Assembly: GCA_963855995.1 (NCBI GenBank)
Contig: OY979716.1
Coordinates: forward strand, 55,512,907 to 55,576,906
DNA from: Muricea muricata
Taxonomy: Eukaryota; Cnidaria; Anthozoa; Malacalcyonacea; Plexauridae
DNA length: 64,000 bases
Direction: 5' to 3'
Shown piece after piece: positions 45,131-56,371 of the stretch. The translations under genes and the position numbers were made by a program. The notes below the pieces were generated by a model that had not been told where the DNA came from, ran no database searches, and saw nothing but the letters and a program-made list of their open reading frames with translations. The first letter of the stretch is position 1; every line of letters begins with the position of its first letter.

Positions 45131-45409
45131 GCAAATTTCGGCAAATTGCATTTTTCGCCCCGTGAACTTCGCTGATAAAATACGTGCAACTAACACAAAT
45201 TTATCCTCAACTCGCTGGGTTTTTGGTGAAATAATATGGCATTGTGGTATGAGGCGGTTTTTGAAAGTATGTGAATGATGAAATAGCTCGTGGCCTGATA
45301 TTCGAGTATGCCTCTTCTAGCTTCCGCAAAACATGATACATTCAGAAAGCACTTACGACTAGCTAATTTTCTCAAAAACAATTTGTGAGTAATGCATTTA
45401 GTTTTTAGT

Positions 45410-45477
45410 CGCATGTAATTTTTGAACACACGACCTAAAGTGCACAACACTGCCACTCCAACGCTGAGCTAATGAAG
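45410..45477 (-). pseudogene. Decayed tRNA (cluster position 7)
   Basis: Homologous to 22,540, with the GCTCAGC A box and TGTTCAAAAATT B box. Confidence 0.35.
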
Positions 45478-45880
45478 TATTTACTGCATAGACCGTGTTT
45501 TTGGATGGGCACATTTTATCTCGGTTTAAGGCTGGCAAATTTAGACTCACAGACTGCTTACGAGAAGAGGTGTAAAAAAACTTAAATATAAAAATAATTA
45601 AGTTAGCCGCAAGGATCGAATTACAAAACCATTGAGACACATCTTGCCCCAACAATCAGCAAACCAAGCGTTCACAAGTTAGCTGCATTAAAATCAACAT
45701 AACGAATCTTATTATGTGATTTGCAAGCGTCTGCATTAATGATCATTATTGGAATTTTTTCCCATTTAAAATACACGCGTATTTTTATATGAAAAAAGGC
45801 TTGTGTTACTGGTGATTTAACAACCAAACATTTACCAACAACACACAGTGGAATCTGTAGCCTTTCTGTGTGAAATCTAC

Positions 45881-45961
45881 GACAAAGATGAGATTCGAAC
45901 CCATGCAGACAGAGTCCATTGGATTAGCAGTCCAACGCTGTAACCACTCGGCCACCTCGTC
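45881..45961 (-). tRNA. tRNA-Ser(GCT)-like
   Basis: Homologous to 23,000, with anticodon GCT and acceptor GACGAGG/CTTTGTC. The D-arm has GTTACAGCG instead of GTTAAGGCG, and the T-stem lost one pair, so activity is less sure. Confidence 0.7.
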
Positions 45962-46308
45962 AACTGTATAGGAATGTTGTTACTCCATTTTCTTTAAATT
46001 CTTCAAACAATCCAGCAAATAAGTACCTTTATTTTGCAAACATGGTGATTAGTGATCACATGCAAGGTTATCATCCCATGTAATGTTCAATACACGTACA
46101 ATGAAGTCATGTTCTACTCAGAAAGTGTGCCAAATCGAAACACTTTTCTGAAGAAAGAAATCACGACAACTCACTAGAGTTTTTAAGCTGAAAGTGCGTG
46201 CAACATTGACTCTGTGTTTATGGACGTGATTTCGAATCTAGGGCTTTGTTTCTGCCATTTCTACCATCGTGTGAGAATCGAAAAAAGTATAAAATGATTT
46301 TTGAGTAC

Positions 46309-46392
46309 GTCGCAGTTGGTACCTTTCTAACCTACACTCCCAGAGCAAGACTGATTCTTTGTCCGTCGCCACAACGCTTCATCATGCACGAC
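46309..46392 (-). pseudogene. tRNA-Ser-like pseudogene (cluster position 9)
   Basis: As 17,724; first copy of the duplicated 290-bp segment. Confidence 0.45.
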
Positions 46393-46606
46393 TGCTTGTA
46401 CTTCAAACTTGCGTTCTAAATTTCTCTTAGGTCCATGAGAACGTGTTCTATTGAGAAGGTGATTTCGACGAGCTGGTTGTTTGCCAAGTGACGCGAGTGG
46501 CGTGGTCAATTTTGAAAATGAATAGAAATCCTTTAAAAATTCTCATCTTTAAAAGCCGATTAAACCCGACGACCAAGAAATGTATAAGACAATACAACAA
46601 TGCACC
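46318..46606. repeat. Direct repeat of about 290 bp, left copy
   Basis: Matches 47,157-47,447. It is ordinary tRNA-cluster sequence containing the Ser-like pseudogene, and it flanks the retroelement fragment. Confidence 0.75.
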
Positions 46607-47154
46607 CCGCCACGTTGCCGCATATGCGAAAACTTTTTTATGACATGCTGATAAATCGACTTTACCCCCAGCAATTTGATTAAATACTTGTTCTGAAATT
46701 AGATTACAACTAGCCCCAGAATCAATAATAATATTAATGATCTTATCTTCAATCCTCAGCTTCAACACATTGCCTTTGTTTGCATCATCAGCGTTAAACA
46801 CGTAAAAGTCTCTATTGCTTCCTTGTTTTTCTGCTTCTTCATTGCTAATTGCTAATCCCCGAGGCTGTAACATATAATTCAAATTCCTCTTTCCATGTGA
46901 GCCATCTTTGGGCCAATGTTGCTGGTTCACCAACAGCATCAAAACTAGCAGACCTGGCAGTCCGCTTAAACAAACAGACATGTCTACAATTAATCGAAGA
47001 ACAAGACCTGAAATGTTTTATCCTCGTCTCCAAATGTAGTGTTGTTTTATCTATCGCTTTATTTCATGAACTAAATCCTTATCTACATCAGATTACTTAC
47101 ATAATATTCAATTGAATAACTAACTAGTTCCGGTTCAGTACCTAATACACTACA
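46607..47154 (-). pseudogene. Ty3/gypsy-like gag-protease fragment
   Basis: The reverse strand shows a gag-start-like segment (GEPATLAQRWLTWKEEFELY at about 46,870-46,930), then an aspartic protease active-site segment IIIDSGASCNLIS at about 46,680-46,720. Most of gag is missing between them. An 8-bp tandem duplication (ATTAGCAA) near 46,847-46,862 shifts the frame. There are no LTRs, and RT and integrase are absent. The fragment lies between two direct copies of a tRNA-cluster segment. Confidence 0.65.
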
Positions 47155-47156
47155 GT

Positions 47157-47447
47157 ACCTTTCTAACCTACGCTCCCAGAGCGAGACTGATTCCTTGTTT
47201 GTCGCCTTAACGCTTCATCATGCACGACTGCTTGTACTTCAGACTCGCGTGCTAAATTTCTCTTAGGTCCATGAGAACGTGTTCTATTGAGAAGGTGATT
47301 TCGACGAGCTGCTTTTGCCTAAGTGCCGCGAATGGCATCATCAATTTTGAAAATGAATACAAACCTCTAAAAATTCTTATTCTTTTAAAAGCCGATTATA
47401 CCCACTGACCAAGAAATGGACAAGACAATACAACAATGCACCACGCC
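47157..47447. repeat. Direct repeat of about 290 bp, right copy
   Basis: Second copy. It begins inside the Ser-like pseudogene at ACCTTTCTAACC, so that pseudogene lacks its 3' end here (47,157-47,228). Confidence 0.75.
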
Positions 47448-47599
47448 ACCAATATAACTTCCTGTTATTGAGGTGCTTACAACTGTGTCAATGAACTATA
47501 TTGGTGCAAAAGTTAAAAATTCAATTCGGAACAAAAAGAAAAATGTTTTTAGGTTTTATGATGGCTGAAAAATATCCACGAAAGAAATTAATGCTATTA

Positions 47600-47671
47600 A
47601 GCCCCATGTGAGATTCGAACTCACGACCTTCAATTTACAAGATTGACGCTCTACCTCTGAGCTAATGAGAC
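47600..47671 (-). tRNA. tRNA-Thr(TGT)
   Basis: Anticodon TGT, consensus B box and D-arm. The 5' strand GTCTCAT pairs with ATGGGGC except for one position. Confidence 0.7.
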
Positions 47672-47955
47672 GAGCTTTCGCATCCTGAACAATGTTATGC
47701 AGCAGTGGTTAGACGTGTGTTAAGCAAATTTTTTAAAATTGTTATACATTGTTTTTCACAAACGTATTATCAAACATAGCTTGCTATTCAGGAGATGGTA
47801 ATAACTTCGGCACAAACTATATTAAAATTCCGTTTTCAGTCTCATTAAAAATAATTCAACGGAAATGAGAGAAACAATTCGGATTGAGATTTTCCGTAAC
47901 ACAATATTTTAAAATTCATGATGACAAGTAGAAGACAACATTCTTCCGCTTGTTA

Positions 47956-48062
47956 GTCAGGTTGGCTGAGCGGTCGAAGGCGTCAAAACTAAAGCATGTC
48001 CAAGGTTTGCAAAGTATTTTGGTCTACAATTGTTGGCATGGAGTCGAATCCCGCATCTGACA
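47956..48062 (+). tRNA. tRNA-Leu(TAA)-like with intron
   Basis: Homologous to 5084. The anticodon-stem region is altered (CAAAACTAAAG) and the B box is GAGTCGAATCC; likely decaying. Confidence 0.45.
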
Positions 48063-48438
48063 TTAGAAACAAATTTACCATTCAAAAGCCCACTTATATT
48101 TTTAAAACAAATCGTTTGAAAGCCACTATTAACTGATATCGACTGATATTTTGTAGAAAGTTTTCTTTGACATATTAAATTTACATGCGGTGTAATGGTA
48201 ACATTGCAGACTTCCACATTAAAAGGTACTAAAAAAGGAAGATCAACAAGGGACTTTTTTCTTTTTCTTAGAAATATAATGTATAAGTAAATGTTGTCAT
48301 GAAAGCAAATTTAGGGCACACCCTTGTGCACTAAACGAATATAGACGTAGTTGTAATATTTTTGCAGTTATTTTAGAGTTATTGGTCTATATAATCACTG
48401 CAAAATCTCCCATTGCATTGTTACTCAGTTATTACAAG

Positions 48439-48592
48439 AGAGAGGTTCAGATTTAGCTTCCAATTCCTCTACCGCTACCTTAATCTATCTTGTAGCTAAT
48501 CAGATATGTTGGACCTACCCGATTAACCAATCAAAATGTTTAAAAAGGGGGGGAGAGTAGTGGTAGAGGAAGTCAAATCTAAACCTCACTAA
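48439..48592. repeat. Foldback MITE of about 154 bp
   Basis: The arms GAGGTT(C/T)AGATTT and CTCTACC are in inverted orientation at both ends, adjoining the hAT MITE at 48,600. Confidence 0.55.
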
Positions 48593-48599
48593 GATAAAC

Positions 48600-49309
48600 T
48601 AGTGCTGTGCAAACTCCGGTTTTGTCATCTCCGGCTCCGGCAAAAAAAAAAACTCCGGCTTCGACAGAAAATTTTAGGCTGGTGCAAATTTGTCAAAATT
48701 GGAAATTTTTACAGTTTAAATTGGAAACACCATCTTTGTTTTTTATTTAACACTTCGCATTCTTTGCATTAACATTTTGTAATATGCATGATGCACGGTA
48801 TTGTATTTGCAAAACAAGACACAAGGTCAATGTGGTTAAAACTTTTTTTTATTGAACTTAATGAAAGCAAGTTTACCAATGCTTCCTGTTACAATGTTAC
48901 CCGCCAAAGAAAAGACTCACTCAGACGTTCCTGACAAGGGTAGTGTTTCAGTTATTCTTTAAGACACATATTCGACCTTTCATGTTGACAATATTGTAAG
49001 CATAGCACCGCAGCATTTGATGAAATTTTTAGATAACATTTTCACACGCTTTACCATCTTGCGGACGTCACAGTTATACAAAAATAACATAAAATGCAAT
49101 GATTATAATTTGTATGTTTGTAGCAAGCCATATTAGGCTGTATTTACTTTTTCGTCGATGGAGTTAGTTTTTTCGTTGATCTATGATAGAAGTTTGCAGT
49201 ACAAATAAGTGCTGCCGGAGTTTTGCCGGAGGTGAACAAGCTCTGGCTCCAGCTCCGGCTCCGGCAGAATACGTCAAAACTCCGGCTCCGGCTCCAGTGC
49301 ACAGCACTA
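48600..49309. mobile_element. 710-bp non-autonomous hAT element
   Basis: Perfect 11-bp terminal repeats TAGTGCTGTGC and an exact 8-bp target duplication AGATAAAC (48,592-48,599 and 49,310-49,317). Subterminal CTCCGGCTCCGG repeats occur at both ends. No transposase. Confidence 0.9.
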
Positions 49310-49676
49310 AGATAAACTTCTCAACATAACCAAAAGACATATACGTACGCAAAGCATAGCCATATATTCTATTTATTGGTTTGGAAAATTAATTGGGATC
49401 TGGAATATGCTATCGAAGTCGCAATACTCTGAGCAAAACCTATACTGTATATTGCAACGTGAGCATATTTTCTAGACTACGCGCTTTTATTTTATTAGTA
49501 CGGCAATTAATACGAATGCCATTATGAGGTACATATACTGCCAATTGAAAAATCATTCCCAATATTGTGTTTACAATGCATTTTTCCTATATGGACAGTA
49601 AGAAGAATTATGAAAACTGCAACAGTTGTTGAAAGATACTTTTAATATTGTTCATAAACCTTTAAAATGCTGTATT

Positions 49677-49735
49677 ACGACACGACACGACACGACACGA
49701 CACGACACGACACGCCACGCCACGCCACGCCACGA
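49677..49735. repeat. Pentamer repeat (CGACA)n to (CGCCA)n
   Basis: About seven CGACA units are followed by about four CGCCA units. Confidence 0.85.
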
Positions 49736-49739
49736 AATG

Positions 49740-51166
49740 AAAGCCATATAACAATTACTGTTATAAATACTTTCTTTAATCATAGCTGTTTGTTGGTTAA
49801 CGTTCAACTGATTTTCTGTTCTGATTAACAATGTTAAATTTGCAAATTATAGCAGTAAATTGTTAATAGGTCAACTATTTCTTCAAGTTCTGATTAAGGC
49901 CTTGTCCAAAATTACCAGGGGGAGGGGTGCAAGCTGGTGAAAATAAGTTGAAAACTGGCTCCCCCACAAGGAAGAGCATGACTATGATATTGTAATCCTT
50001 CCCTTGGCCCATGCCCATGAAATTTATGCCTCTTCCCTTTCCTTCTGTGCAAAAATAAATACATATCCAGGCAACAATTCCACAGATAAGTTTCAGAAAC
50101 CGTTCTCTGAATTCTCTGAAACTTATCATGAATCCTGGTCGTGCATCTAGCATTTTCAATATTTCTACAGATATAATATATTCTTTAACTTCTAGGTAAA
50201 TATCTAAGATATAAAATATTATTATCAAACACTCTATCTGTATTTATACTACGACTAGATATGGCATTATTTATACAATAATCAAGGCGATCTGTTTTAG
50301 AATTATCAAGGCCCATTTTACGACCCTACCTTATTAAAACTATGGCTTAAATGTTCACGACTCCCTTTTGAATGGTTCAGTTTTTAAAGACCCACCCTTT
50401 TGAAGGGTTGAAAAAATTAAGACCCTCCCCCTTTCCCCACCGCCTACCCCTTTGTAATTTCTGACAAGACCCTTAACAATGTAAATTAATTTGCAAAATT
50501 AAATTTCTTCTAACTTTAAGTGGTCTAACTCAACATTTCAACTTCCGTAATGTCACTGTTTACCCCCGTGGAGCTGGTTATCTTTTAGGCCCTTTTGAGG
50601 AAGCTAATTTGTTTATTGCTATATGCATTCGGTGTTTATTTATTACACATTCTATTTAAAGCACATGGAAGAGAATTGTGGGCTGGGAAGCTAATTTATT
50701 TTCTCCACATAGAGGACCTGTCAGAGATATTACGGTATCTAGTTTTAAAAGCGTAAATATCATATCGATAATGAAAAATAGAGGACATTGAACTGCACAT
50801 TTTAGTGCCCAACAATATTTCCCAAATGATGCATGTGCACATCAAGAAGGTGAGGTCTGATACTTGGTCGAAATATGCAAGTACTACCTTGGAAGTTGGG
50901 CTGCTTGCGACGAACACATGTATTATTACAATGAAAGTACACATTTGTGAACATGCTTTGAGGAGTGCCATTGTAAGAAAATTCTCTTGTCATCTTTGAA
51001 ACAATGACCATGTCGTTGGGCGCTATTCATATTTGAGTACTGTCTTTTAGTGGTTGTCCACACCCAAAACACGTCGATGTTTGCCTTGGGAAGAACTGTA
51101 ATAAATAGATGAGAAATTGCCCAAAGTTTGGACTTGGAAAACATGGATACTGTGGTTGAGGACAGC
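49740..51166. other. No gene recognised
   Basis: Short frames without motifs. C-rich stretches occur near 49,910 and 50,420. Confidence 0.4.
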
Positions 51167-54100
51167 TTACAGGACTTTGGTAGGTAGCTGGTGGTAATTG
51201 CAAAGGTGTTGTTGGTTGCTGTTGCGATGATGTTGGACGTGGCTGTAATAACCTTGGAGTTTGAGATATTGCTTGGAACTGCTACGCTGGCGTTTGACGC
51301 GTAGATACAGGTTGCTTCCTTGATGATGTTGGACGTTGTTGCAAAACATTGGATTTTGAAAAGATGTGGTTTGAGATGTTGCTTGGTACTGCAATGCTGG
51401 CCTTTGTTGTGAAGATCCAGGCTGGTCCCTTGATGATGTTGGACGTTGTTGCAATACCATTGGATTTTGAAAAGATGTGATTTGAGATGTTGCTTGAAAT
51501 ACTAACGATGGTGGTCGTTGCGAAGATACAGACTGCTGCAGGGATGTTGTCAAAGGATGACCATCGCATTGAAGGATTGCATTCAACGGTTGAAAAGGGT
51601 TCACTGATCGTGATGTTGTTGATACAATTTGTCGCTGGAAAGAAGACTGCTGGTCATGCTGGGAGAAGGGAGAAGGTCTTCAACATCCATTCTTGGGCTA
51701 TTTTGCGAAGAAATAATTCGTGGCACGATCGTTAACGGGGTTTGCTTCTTGTCCTTGCCTTTCTTTTGCGGCGCTTTTTCTCCCTTTCTGCCTCTGCCTT
51801 TAGGCATACCAAAAGTGACCGCTTTAGACAAATTAACTCTGGTACAACCTTTAGCGCGTTTTGAGCGGACAAGCCAGTGTAGGAAATTTTTTGGTCTGTT
51901 CGTCTTCATGCATGCTGCAGCGACATGAGCACGTACTGCTAGAGATGAGTAGCCCGGGCAATTGTTACATTCAACTCTACCATTCGCAAAAAAATTAACA
52001 ATATGCGGCTTTCTTGGGTCTGAATTGGATGCAGCGACAATAGTATCCCGAGACTGTTCAACCAAAGCCCCTGGTGTTTTTAAAAACTGGACGGCCTTCT
52101 CAACTAGTGCGTCAAGGATACTCCTGGGTATCCAATCGACGCCTCCATCCACCATTTCCGCGCAAATAGGATTCTCTCCATCATTGACACTTTTATTAAG
52201 CACACTTACATTTGATACACTTTCCTGAAATGTGACAGAATCTTTTCCACTGCAATCTCTTTTTGCTTTTCATTCATCTTATTCCACTTTTCTGGTGGTA
52301 CGTTTAGGTGTTGAAATTTATTTCTGATCTTGTACTCCCCCTTTCCAATGATCGCCAACTCAATTTCCTGCTTCTGCATGCTCACTATCTTATTTAAAGC
52401 CACACAGAAGGAAAACTCGTCAACTTTCTTCTTTTCATTGCATTCTTTTCTGACAAATTCTTGGATAGACCTGTTTGTTTGTTCCGAGCGATTTGTCGTA
52501 AACCTTTCAGGCGGAAATCCTAGATCCGCTCTTTGACAGACTGGAGCTATTGCTGAATGTAAGAAAGATGAGCTTTTTTGTTGGCAAAACCATTCATAAA
52601 ATTGCCTTCCCTTCTCATCAAAATTTGACCATCGTTCATTTAAGCTTTCCAACATTGCATAAAAACTTTCTTCATCAGTCGCATCAATTAGGCCACTCTC
52701 ATAGATAGTTCCAATTCGTTGTCCAAAAACGTTGGCAACAATATCGGTCTTTTTCTTGGCAGTTATCCCCAGTTCTAACAGCTTCTTTTCAATGGGTTTT
52801 CTTAGGTGTATTTCGCATAAAAGACTCATTGAACGATCGAAATTGATTTTAAATCCTTCGTGCAAAGCTTCTTCGTCATCCGTCCCGAACGCAAGAACGT
52901 CGCGTAACTTAGGCTCCAGGTTTCTCGGAGTACCTAAGCAGCGTAGGTATCTTTTGTTTTTTTCTCGTGGATTATTACTGGTCCAATAAATGAAGGATGG
53001 TTTCCATCCCTCTTGTTTTCCAATATTAAATGTTGGTAAGTGATATGTGTCACATTATATTCACCAATATTAAATGTTGGGTCCACTGTGAACGGCTTAT
53101 ATTCAGTTGGGTGGCAGCAAAAACGCTTGAGGTCTTTAATCTGCCTGTTGGTCGCCATTACGCACAAGGGTTCGGGTGCAACCCACGAATAAAAGCAGTT
53201 GTTCTTAACGAAGCTTGCTTCTTACCCTCACCGAGCAACCGAAACCATGGATCGTCGTCTTTTATTGGGTCAGCAGTGTTTTGTGCTCTCTGTTGTTTTG
53301 CATATCGTGAAAAATCCTTTACTTGCTGTCGGCCTCTTGGCAGTTCACCAGAGCTTGAGCATTTTGAAATTCCTCCAAGTTCGTCTGCCACCGTCGTATA
53401 TAATACATTGCGAGGTGTCATTCTTTTGGGGGCATTCTTCAGCAGAAATTTTGTGCTTTCCCATGTTCGGACGCAAGGTTGAGAGGATTGCTTTGAATTC
53501 TTTTGAGGACGTGACATAACAGGATGTTCAATATGACCTTTAAATGAATACTGGACCAAGCAAAATCTGTGAAGTTCCCCATTGCTCACTATAAAAAAGT
53601 AAAAAGATGCGTTGAAAATCTTAATGTTTAAACTCTGTTTCAAATTGAGGGCCTATTTCCAAAAGGGGGGATAGGAGGAGGGAATTCCCCCTAAATAACC
53701 CCCCCCCCTAAAATTTGGGGGGAACTCCCACCCAAGTCGCAAAACCTAAAGTACCACTGAGGGCTCTTACAAAAAAAAAATTAGGCATTTTTAGTCCTCG
53801 TCAAGTAAATTATATTACTGTAATGATTAAACTGAAAATCGTATAAATAAACATACGTTCAATCAAATCAATTCGTCGTCGAAAGTCACCGTCGCTTTTC
53901 AAGCGAAAGTATGTTCGTTTAAAAGTTAGCTTTTGACTTTCGCATCCCCCATGATTACATTGCGTCCAGTTATCTTCATACTTAACAAACTGATACTTGT
54001 TGCAGCTGTTATTAATCCACGAACCAGAATCATCGCTTTTGATATCATTTTTCAATTTCAAAGTATTTAAGTCCACTAAGAACAAGCGGTTATGCTCCAC

Positions 54101-54557
54101 ATTAATTGGCTGACAGTTGAAAACAAGTAGAGTCGGCACCAGCTTTCCGAAACAAAATAACACATCAACGACCTCCTAAGGAGGCGGGACGTACTTTTCG
54201 TTGCATAACACAGGGAGTAGAAGATTTCCTTTGTAGTATTCCACTTTGTAGTTTTCTGGGCGTTTTTCGATGAAACTATAAGACAATATTTTGATATTTC
54301 AAACACACGTTGCAGATGTATTGTTATAGAAATGGGTGTGAACATTGACAACAAGTTTCATAGTTATTAGTGCGTAACTCCTACCGCATTATATCGTTTG
54401 ATTTTTTTTTGCCATCGTTTTCTTCCACTATTTCAAGTGAGGAACCAGATGATTCAGAGAGAATGCTCTCATCTGATAAACTCAAAAGATAATTTTCTCC
54501 TGTCACACGAGTTGGTAGAGGGTCTTGTTTGTGAAGCTGCCTTTGTATGTGCCTTAA
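51167..54557 (-). pseudogene. MULE-type transposase, multi-exon, frameshifted
   Basis: Reverse-strand pieces in order: an acidic segment (54,557-54,397, ESILSESSGSS), a pre-domain (54,163-53,850, ending LKSDGDFRRRIDLIE), HIEHPVM to GLHPN (53,600-53,158), the catalytic region with FTVDPTFN (first Asp, about 53,085) and TDDEEAL (second Asp, about 52,880), the helical region 52,865-52,206, and a SWIM-like zinc motif VECNNCPGYS...RAHVAAAC near 52,000-51,900, then a Lys-rich and Gln/Ser-rich tail with internal repeats (51,604-51,167). This is the order of Mutator-like (MULE) transposases. Frameshifts lie near 53,160 and 52,935, and frames also change near 52,205 and 51,602, which may be introns or damage. 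Confidence 0.7.
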
Positions 54558-54648
54558 TAAAATATTAAAATAATACTGCTTTAGTCACAATTTTAACGGA
54601 ATTACTGATAAAAGTACACAGTGTATCAACTATATGATATAACCAACT

Positions 54649-55202
54649 GACCAATTCCATAATGACGAAATTTTGAAAAAAAGTTGAAATAGTAAAATTC
54701 ATTACCACAGCATTAAAGAGCATCCTAAAATTAGTAAAATTGTAAAGTTTGGTCGCGAAATGGTGTAAGAGAAAATATAGCCCTGCAAATTAGGCAAATT
54801 TTGTATACTTTTGTATTACAACCGGAAATTGCTAACTAAATTAGTAACAAACTTGCGCTTGTAATAACAAGGGCAAATAATGTTAGCCAATCGGAGCGTT
54901 TGTTGACATTTTACGCGCTCAACCAATCAGAATACGTTAAATTTACATCATGTAAACAAATGGAGTGAAAAAAGAGTACGTGTTTCTAAGCCATCCGTGC
55001 CATTCGATATTTACCTTTTCACTTTGAAATTCACAAATTCTTATAAAATGGCCTTTTTTCTGAAACTTTACCGCGGGGATTTTTTACATTTGATCTAGAA
55101 CGCCAGATATTTATTTTTAAATAACCGAGTTTTGACGCGTGCGAAGTGTTGGACAATACGAATGAAAAATACTTCATGTACTTAAAAAAAGATTTAAAAC
55201 AA
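54649..55202. repeat. Left terminal inverted repeat of the 5.1-kb element
   Basis: Inverted copy of 59,259-59,776. The match starts at about GACCAATTCCATAAT and ends at GATTTAAAACAA; this arm has an extra insertion of about 36 bp near 54,825. It contains two CCAATC/CCAATCAG boxes. Confidence 0.9.
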
Positions 55203-55378
55203 TAATTGTAGACTTAATGATAGTCTATTACTATATAAAAAACGTTGTAAAAGTATACCTGACGTTCTGAACGGAAGAGGATGTGATGTGTTCGTATCCG
55301 GTTTCGTTTCTGTACGCTGCAAGCATTCATTGCCGGATTCTGCGAGGCTTCGTGTAAACATGTACAAGTTACTTTATG

Positions 55379-56114
55379 TTACCGTGTTTGTGGCTGTGGC
55401 ATTTCAGAACGTCGCCAGTTGCTTATGATTTCGAGCAAATCACTCACTTCTGTTTCCTCCCGATTTTGTTCTTCGATCGGTTCATCGTCGTCGCTTTCTT
55501 CGTATTCGTCATCCCTTTGATCATCGCCTTCATCAGCTGCATTTCCAATGTTGATCAAAGATGAAACGGCGTTGTTTGCAGTCTGACCAAGAGACTCGAT
55601 CTTTGCCAATAACATCGATTGACAAAGTGGACAAGTACTAATCTCTGGCAGTATGCACTGAACATGGAAAGAATGTCCACATCCGTAGAAAACTTTCCAA
55701 ATTGGGCTGTTGTTTGTGCAATCAGGCAAATCACATTTCCTATGAACAAAATTGAAAAGTAAGTTTAAATATAATGTTATTATTGCACAGGCAGAAATTA
55801 TAAACCACCAATGCATAATCCTAACACCGAATCATTTAGTTGTCTCATCATACCAACAGGCATGAAAATTTGAGTAACAACTGTATGTAATGAATAGTTG
55901 AAATTAATATTTGTATATATATATATATATATATATGACAACATCAAACACGATTTCACCTGATGAGTGTGGTAAGCTTTGCTTACCATACGAAACAAGT
56001 TTGTAGTGAATAAATGTTTAAATGAAGTGACTCAAGTTTGTTTTCTTTGTTATATCCGCTCTACTTCGGTATTGAGCACTCTATTCATATGATTCTAAAC
56101 TCAATACTAGTCTA

Positions 56115-56196
<82 letters not shown>

Positions 56197-56252
56197 CGTA
56201 TACGTATACGTATACGTATACGTATACATATACGTATACATATACGTATACG

Positions 56253-56316
<64 letters not shown>

Positions 56317-56332
56317 TACGTATACGTATACG

Positions 56333-56371
<39 letters not shown>

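Larger units (their letters stand above)
39515..45164. mobile_element. 5.65-kb CACTA/EnSpm-like element
   Basis: Both ends are the inverted repeat CACGGGGCGAAAA. The 3 bp AAC stands on both sides (39,512-39,514 and 45,165-45,167), and removing the element restores the tRNA-cluster text TTCAACTTCGCTGATAAA seen at 13,697 and 26,712. A 5' CAC end, 3-bp duplication and dense subterminal repeats built from GCAAA(C/T) words (39,530-39,960 and 43,630-45,130) fit the EnSpm/CACTA group. I recognise no transposase inside, so it may be non-autonomous. Confidence 0.75.
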
